From an uncultured Clostridia bacterium (GTDB taxonomy: Bacteria; Bacillota; Clostridia; Christensenellales; Borkfalkiaceae), in assembly GCA_947631005.1 (NCBI GenBank), contig CANRJR010000004.1, forward strand, positions 21,102 through 85,101: DNA of 64,000 bases. Direction: 5' to 3'. The notes beneath the pieces are model-generated. The model was not told where the DNA came from, did no database searches, and was given only the letters and a program-made list of their open reading frames with translations. Shown here one piece after another: positions 61,201-64,000 of the stretch (positions are counted from its first letter, which is position 1; the number at the start of each line of letters is the position of its first letter). A program made the translations under genes and the position numbers.

Positions 61201-63884
61201 CGATTTCCGCGGGCGTAAAGACGGAGGACGGCGCGCATATCTTGCGGGGCTTCAAGCTCGGCGAAAGCACCTATTTCGACCAGCTTCCCAACGTCCTCGA
61301 TAAAGCAGAGTTCACGGCGGTGTGGGCAGAGGTCGGCGTCGACGTGAAGTTTGCCGATGAAAACGGCAACGTGTTTGAATCTCTCACGCGGAACAAGCAC
61401 GTCGGCGAGACGTTCGACGACGGGGAGATCCCCGCAGTTCCCGCACGGGACGGCTACGTCGGGCGGTGGAATATCGACTTCGGGTCTTACACCGTGCCGA
61501 AAGACGGCGATACGATCCGCGCCGAATATACGCCGATCACCTATACCATTCTGCAATATTCGCTCTATGCGCCCAACGAGTATGCGAAAAACGGCTTCAA
61601 AGAAGTAACGCGGCACTTCGACAGCGAGGGCGTGAAAGGCGAAACATACTATGTGCGTACGCTGAAATACACGTACGGGAGCGGAACGGTCACCCTTGAG
61701 GACGGCAAGCCCGCGACCCATACCGAAGGCGTCGGCAAAACCGATTACGATCTTCTTGGCTTCTATACCGAGCGGTTCGGGAACGGGACGAAAGTCGATA
61801 CGATCACCGACAGTCTCATTGCGGAGATCTTCTGCTTCAACGGCAAGGAGGGAACGCCGCCCGCCGACAACACGTTCGCGATCTACGCGCATTGGAAGAA
61901 CATCACGATCACCGTCCGCTATTACAGCGACGTACAGCCCGATATCATGGACGGGATGACCACGGTCAATTACGATAACGCGGCGTATATGCTGTACTAT
62001 ACCGATAAGGTGTACAGCCGCGATACCGAAGTCAAGTTTGTGCCGACGGCGGTGAACGGCGGAAGCCGCTTCCTCGCATGGTTCTGCAACGACGGTCAGT
62101 GGAAGCGCGTGACCAACGTGGAAGAGTTCCGCAAGGACGACAACGCCGCCACGAACGAGGCAATCTCCTACGACGTCGCGCTCTACGCCGTCTGGATCGA
62201 AGAGATCAAACTTTCCGTGACCAAGGTCGAGCCCAATCCCACCACGAGCGCAGATTGGACGAGAACGTACAGCATCGATGGTACGGTGGAGGGCGGCTTC
62301 CCCGTGACGGGCGTGAGTGAGAAGATCTACGCTGCCGTCGGCGTTACCAAGACGACGAAAGGTACGTTCGCGCTCTATGGCAGTTCAGGGATCGACACGC
62401 TCGCGTTCGGCGCGGAGAGCAATCTTACATATCGCGAGATAGAGGGCAGACAGGTCGGGTATTTCTCCTGCTCGAAAGAGAACACGGCAGTCTACGGATT
62501 GGCGTGGGAGCGCGCAACGCACGGTGGCATCGGAATGCAGATGGAGTTCTCGTTCGACGGCGCGTCCATCAAGTTGGTCGATGTTGCGCTCGTCTCCGTT
62601 GCGACCTACACCGTTACATTCGTCAAGGGCGACGGCACCGAGATCAAGAAGATCGAAAATATCCCCGTCAACTGCACGGCAGAGTTCACGAAGAGCGACT
62701 TCAAGAACAATCTCGATTTCGACGGCAAGATCACGTCGAGCGCGACCGTTTATGCCGATGAGCTTGCCGCGGCGAATGGAATCGTATGCCCGCAAGACGG
62801 CGCAGCCGACGGCAAGACCGCCATTTGGCCGCACAGAAAGATCGAGGGCAACGTAACGATCAGCCCTGTCTTTAAGAGCGAATTGCAGTCGGTCACCTAT
62901 CGTTCCAAGGTCGACCTCGACGGCGCGGAGGGGAAGGCGTGGACGCCAGAATACGACGAAAGCGGCGCGGCAACGGGATGGTACGTCTACAAGAACAAGA
63001 GCGAACAGGTGTACGCCGACGCCAAGATCACCTTTGTCGACGCCTCGGGCGTGATCAGCGAATACACCGTGCAAGCGGGTGAAAACATCGTTGAACTGCC
63101 AGGCGAGATCCGCTCCGTCAATGGCGTGCGTCTCGGCAAGTGGACGGCAACCTCCTATTCGTACGATCCTTGGGGGGTCACGTTCAACGCGGAGTACGGC
63201 GAAGATCATATCGTCTATCGCAGTGCCGTCGACTGGGATATCGAATACGACGGAACGTCCTATCGGCTCGACGCCAACACCGAGTACACCCTTTCTTTCG
63301 GAAGCGAGTACACCCTCTTTACGCCGACGAGCGAAGGCTTTACCTTCCTTGGTTGGTTCACCAAGCAGGGCGATTCGTGGAGGAAAGTCGAAACCTTGCA
63401 GATCGCCGCGGAAGAGACGACCACCTACGTCGAAGCGTTGTGGGTCGAGGATATTAAGGTGGAGCAGTTTATTACAACAGTAGAAATAGGAAAGAGCATC
63501 TTTGGGATTGACAATTCGTGGAAATATCGAGCTACATTAAAATTCACGGGTGGAAAACTCATCGGACCTATGGCAGCCGATTCGTCCTTGGTAACGTCGA
63601 CGCAAATAAACGCGAAATTCTATCTCGCCGACGATCTCGTCGAGAGCGGCGGAAGCTATTCGGGCGGTCAAAACAAATTGGAACAAAATAGTAACCCGAC
63701 TTCTTCCGAACAAAACGGAACGTACACCTATCAATGGACGTGTGCATGGGAAAGAGGTACGGCAGGGACGAAATATTACGATCGGACTTATGCCTTTGCC
63801 GAAATCACACGGACTTATATGATTGCGGGGATTGGTGAAGTGACTGTGACAGGGTCTGCATACTGTAATGTTACCCAAGCGTAA
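49230..63884 (+). CDS. Giant exported multi-repeat protein (4884 aa): atypical long N-terminal signal region, beta-rich modules, Flg_new/InlB-B-type repeats near C-terminus
   Basis: GGGGGTAACC ATG RBS; hydrophobic segment AVASLSAVAILGLGGFSLGSAFF after ~45 basic residues; 382-aa tandem units; repeats such as YTQQVKYGKTAVEPTDAEKNVKTGYTFSRWDGDIEQPIKQDNIVFTAKY. Confidence 0.92.
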   Translation: MKRKIKLSESAGLHEIKNKKRICPVEVKKRGIRLGRVPRWKKMTKAVASLSAVAILGLGGFSLGSAFFGEANRNVVDLDYGSVVYEVEKGETYDAASADEYSAIDIFGRLNWKFAQQTKWYGEMHGIVSVPMINMEQDVTTYKQYDNDMLISADLTKSSMVNAARQFCYLKDQDRVIWREAADKKAQDGLNTVWKTGDPFRAMTISGADGFKAQNGLPAYELSVYVIEPDSVLDSSVESNDDGTYTVSFEMNPKNWVDDGVTKGATAYYINQMIFTGGLPAAPVFDSLSVSFTYNSDWEVLHTTVHEAYSAQYGPISAPCVSDSTTVYEYNTARAESTVYAEYFSNYLDGPLENGTVQKTLEATDYLVAAFGDVLAGPASLSLDLDLNGTKTHGVVYLDISGLDLANLDLNNLDLGGLAARVKLGDAINVWVDGGAAYIRYGDLKVSLTLSELIEMISGTSGQAALTSSDTTDAGGEENDLLGAIVNGELVTGEGTAELHCTLPLLGLNVGVDFYFFQDEDNNVSLNYVSATLPIDGFPVGIRAAYTEEEVPVLEESEKAAYPAVLPYAKTAMEIFTGDALNANITYSGNGFTVDGDIGVIIDPFAVNGTVRVTLGGVSKTVGIAYAGDAVYINLDGIKLSANVKEAIALVTQFLGEGNEELSLDISTLISTVLSPEFAANLSTSEEDGTLHILVDVTEILKALGLGLDLGTAEIKVGNETITASVYGVTVAIGKGETFDVDTANYTEIVKYASELVELFRGGALQATVKYGKEGDDLKVSGTIDVDFKETKNIKAKADLRLQYKGAEKEIKIYYGQDLLLLDLAGIKVKANVNDALELVKGELAKGEPASTTEEEDGLLKKLLSLTFGDYLAVTDENDTLTVCIAGTELLKELGIEFNLGEVKLEASGGTLSAHALGADIAVSKGQGVEAESETDYADILPAVKNVLSLVKGKILKATVNYGEAGDKLQVGGTISVDFKDTKNVLASGTIALTYIGVTKNIQIAYAGNAVYLDLDGVKLSADVKQAVELVKSFIGAKDDNSEADKETTDLLEQILGLDFGTIVTANTENETLKLTLDVTEVLKALGLGLDLGTAEIKVGNETVTASVYGVTVVIGKGDAFDVDTANYTEIVKYASELVELFRGGALQATVKYGKEGDDLKVSGTIDVDFKETKNIKAKADLRLQYKGAEKEIKIYYGQDLLLLDLAGIKVKANVNDALELVKGELAKGEPASTTEEEDGLLKKLLSLTFGDYLAVTDENDTLTVCIAGTELLKELGIEFNLGEVKLEASGGTLSAHALGADIAVSKGQGVEAESETDYADILPAVKNVLSLVKGKILKATVNYGEAGDKLQVGGTISVDFKDTKNVLASGTIALTYIGVTKNIQIAYAGNAVYLDLDGVKLSADVKQAVELVKSFIGAKDDNSEADKETTDLLEQILGLDFGTIVTANTENETLKLTLDVTEVLKALGLGLDLGTAEIKVGNETITASVYGVTVAIGKGDAFNVDTANYTEIVKYASELVELFRGGALQATVKYGKEGDDLKVSGTIDVDFKETKNIKAKADLRLQYKGAEKEIKIYYGQDLLLLDLAGIKVKANVNDALELVKGELAKGEPASTTEEEDGLLKKLLSLTFGDYLAVTDENDTLTVCIAGTELLKELGIEFNLGEVKLEASGGTLSAHALGADIAVSKGQGVEAESETDYADILPAVKNVLSLVKGKILKATVNYGEAGDKLQVGGTISVDFKDTKNVLASGTIALTYIGVTKNIQIAYAGNAVYLDLDGVKLSADVKQAVELVKSFIGAKDDNSEADKETTDLLEQILGLDFGTIVTANTENETLKLTLDVTEVLKALGLGLDLGTAEIKVGNETVTASVYGVTVVIGKGDAFDVDTANYTEIVKYASELVELFRGGALQATVKYGKEGDDLKVSGTIDVDFKETKNIKAKADLRLQYKGAEKEIKIYYGQDLLLLDLAGIKVKANVNDALELVKGELAKGEPASTTEEEDGLLKKLLSLTFGDYLAVTDENDTLTVCIAGTELLKELGIEFNLGEVKLEASGGTLSAHALGADIAVSKGQGVEAESETDYADILPAVKNVLSLVKGKILKATVNYGEAGDKLQVGGTISVDFKDTKNVLASGTIALTYIGVTKNIQIAYAGNAVYLDLDGVKLSADVKQAVELVKSFIGAKDDNSEADKETTDLLEQILGLDFGTIVTANTENETLKLTLDVTEVLKALGLGLDLGTAEIKVGNETVTASVYGVTVVIGKGDAFDVDTANYTEIVKYASELVELFRGGALQATVKYGKEGDDLKVSGTIDVDFKETKNIKAKADLRLQYKGAEKEIKIYYGQDLLLLDLAGIKVKANVNDALELVKGELAKGEPASTTEEEDGLLKKLLSLTFGDYLAVTDENDTLTVCIAGTELLKELGIEFNLGEVKLEASGGTLSAHALGADIAVSKGQGVEAESETDYADILPAVKNVLSLVKGKILKATVNYGEAGDKLQVGGTISVDFKDTKNVLASGTIALTYIGVTKNIQIAYAGNAVYLDLDGVKLSADVKQAVELVKSFIGAKDDNSEADKETTDLLEQILGLDFGTIVTANTENETLKLTLDVTEVLKALGLGLDLGTAEIKVGNETITASVYGVTVAIGKGDAFNVKTEDYIEVMPYVKAVADLVRGEALSGEVTFQGGGLTVHGTIVLNLGTLAAQANLTLTYGKINKTIGILYASEQAEDETAKGFVYLTLDGLKLKVSVDEGVDVIKGVLPASAQGDQQSTSLLEKLLSLTFGDVINPEVTGKTTDTAGGETDDTADDSADTSDGLLTLTLAGDTIIKAFIGKEFSLGDIVLTVGTDGTITAAAESIAKQYSVHLTLKGGTAFTATTEGYYDLTPVLQKLPAIMSAKAIQVNGSLTLGVKSTNIVLDIEQGVISWQNGLNVYLDATLTVLGTVHKLNLNITDGDVQFAYGAVGVRLYYTELSQLENALVAVYERVRGIVQQAIGETENPLPEIGSLADLLDLLKGAEETAQGVEAAVEKANTFDWTELVQGLTIGASEMENGVAGVSYKGVSLDVLDELDAKGLLGLVIGFEADGVTIGATLHANVFNAQTPSMPEIDYLTANEIADLIDYLGAAVGLIAEPQVKITANGKIYDGNAEKYPSGVKYNVNAAIEYHSGGKFPFLIDTTGKTLTVNTDLYFKAKFDLTPTSAEDDGVYLDLVILDSNADEILDFYVTVSTVASIGTGGNGYEPLSLHVTSDELMTILAGACAMLDIDAEIIQDYLIKQWIPDVETVGQLRAFGFSLKEMINDLVGKEIFKNDETGEAMLTALEGMQETDSEGQTEADPEAQEKAPARRGFIKSVHSENGNFVITLDSQEIYGDDRDDIVLELKKVKDESGVSHLQAIGFNAIYDKAKNTGAEFRVEIDHAPYEKPTAIPEVKYDFAGIDDLILAFAKSATHKNAGGEASGAEDMNEYILNRNFYVDGTIELNALSMKNVKINMALSVDIDEQGDVGVTVHIEYGKESFLVDIFRSAGWVDLTIKNKMVYIKRITDPNSLDKREEIYRIMPLSNFMSDILNQVDFIFNFGSTISDALKNNAGGGSSGGSGSGTAAKQDVGTLIATYLSKYVFTRGAGEEGGDLWNVVINGAGLAPDVLSDIVIDIKSDKERILRTLDVSLSVVKVLDLKAVLRLRNPQGKMDVDAQDVVDHTVQSTLDHAMGSKLADPAWSWEKTTYLEGKLGKFVYKNVDSVVATQYVVYDTQTGEFFDAKYDYPSFDTLPDPGEGYHWEWVLPEDRKAHNQTIEAKLAPNHYTITLKSEYGIDGYDPFGDGMWVKTFDYTYGATGVLGIGTEYINEAEGVAKKIVAFRCKEGHEITELTAWQHFASEEQIELTAVWEDIEFTVTFNVYGKSYTQQVKYGKTAVEPTDAEKNVKTGYTFSRWDGDIEQPIKQDNIVFTAKYDPNKYELTFVSDYEIKDWNGVTFSKRGDGKYVATYLFTYDSSVSISAGVKTEDGAHILRGFKLGESTYFDQLPNVLDKAEFTAVWAEVGVDVKFADENGNVFESLTRNKHVGETFDDGEIPAVPARDGYVGRWNIDFGSYTVPKDGDTIRAEYTPITYTILQYSLYAPNEYAKNGFKEVTRHFDSEGVKGETYYVRTLKYTYGSGTVTLEDGKPATHTEGVGKTDYDLLGFYTERFGNGTKVDTITDSLIAEIFCFNGKEGTPPADNTFAIYAHWKNITITVRYYSDVQPDIMDGMTTVNYDNAAYMLYYTDKVYSRDTEVKFVPTAVNGGSRFLAWFCNDGQWKRVTNVEEFRKDDNAATNEAISYDVALYAVWIEEIKLSVTKVEPNPTTSADWTRTYSIDGTVEGGFPVTGVSEKIYAAVGVTKTTKGTFALYGSSGIDTLAFGAESNLTYREIEGRQVGYFSCSKENTAVYGLAWERATHGGIGMQMEFSFDGASIKLVDVALVSVATYTVTFVKGDGTEIKKIENIPVNCTAEFTKSDFKNNLDFDGKITSSATVYADELAAANGIVCPQDGAADGKTAIWPHRKIEGNVTISPVFKSELQSVTYRSKVDLDGAEGKAWTPEYDESGAATGWYVYKNKSEQVYADAKITFVDASGVISEYTVQAGENIVELPGEIRSVNGVRLGKWTATSYSYDPWGVTFNAEYGEDHIVYRSAVDWDIEYDGTSYRLDANTEYTLSFGSEYTLFTPTSEGFTFLGWFTKQGDSWRKVETLQIAAEETTTYVEALWVEDIKVEQFITTVEIGKSIFGIDNSWKYRATLKFTGGKLIGPMAADSSLVTSTQINAKFYLADDLVESGGSYSGGQNKLEQNSNPTSSEQNGTYTYQWTCAWERGTAGTKYYDRTYAFAEITRTYMIAGIGEVTVTGSAYCNVTQA
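51336..57181 (+). repeat. Intragenic higher-order tandem repeat: five 1146-bp units plus partial sixth
   Basis: Period 1146 bp from unit landmarks at 51351, 52497, 53643, 54789, 55935 and 57081; identical alternate-frame ORFs recur in each unit (for example the 156-aa + ORF and the 121-aa - ORF). Confidence 0.95.
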
Positions 63885-63976
63885 TCGAAAAGATCCTACC
63901 TTATGAACAAAAGGGCGCGGAGCGTTTACCGTAGTTCCCATAGGGAATTTAGGTAAGTCGCCGCTCAAAGAGAATT

Positions 63977-64000
63977 AGGCGTGGCGTGAAGCCACGCCTT
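63977..64000 (+). terminator. Terminator hairpin after giant gene (truncated by window end)
   Basis: AGGCGTGGC-GTGAA-GCCACGCCT-T... Confidence 0.6.

Overview
High-GC, densely coded chromosomal window, most likely from an uncultured Clostridia/Christensenellales-like Firmicute (inferred from gene content and promoter style). I see no rRNA, tRNA, CRISPR array, transposase or phage genes. Housekeeping and metabolic genes fill about 5.8-49 kb: antiporter/MgtC, fumarase, rlmH, tadA, ABC-F, COG1313 radical SAM, metK, bioY, two tandem secreted GH51 arabinofuranosidases, malic enzyme, an FtsX-type ABC exporter with lipoprotein, prs-pth-mfd, a PrsA-like foldase, uppP, a TIGR03915/TIGR03916-type putative DNA-repair radical SAM pair, a two-component system, and a NitT/TauT-type ABC transporter. 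Two very large repetitive exported proteins bracket this: a left-truncated repeat protein (to 4898) and a 4884-aa protein (49230-63884). Both have higher-order repeat (HOR) organisation. In the 4884-aa protein, a 382-aa two-module unit (1146 bp) occurs five times, nearly identical at DNA level, plus a partial sixth; the differences cluster in a short junction segment. Other observations: a ferritin-like protein that has lost its expected metal ligands, RBS-sequestering hairpins upstream of yjzC-like and TM1266-like genes, a candidate ~115-nt ncRNA, two apparent leaderless mRNAs, a 42-aa ORF absent from the ORF track, and a MITE-like intergenic element. Family names are from motif recognition only; no database search was run.
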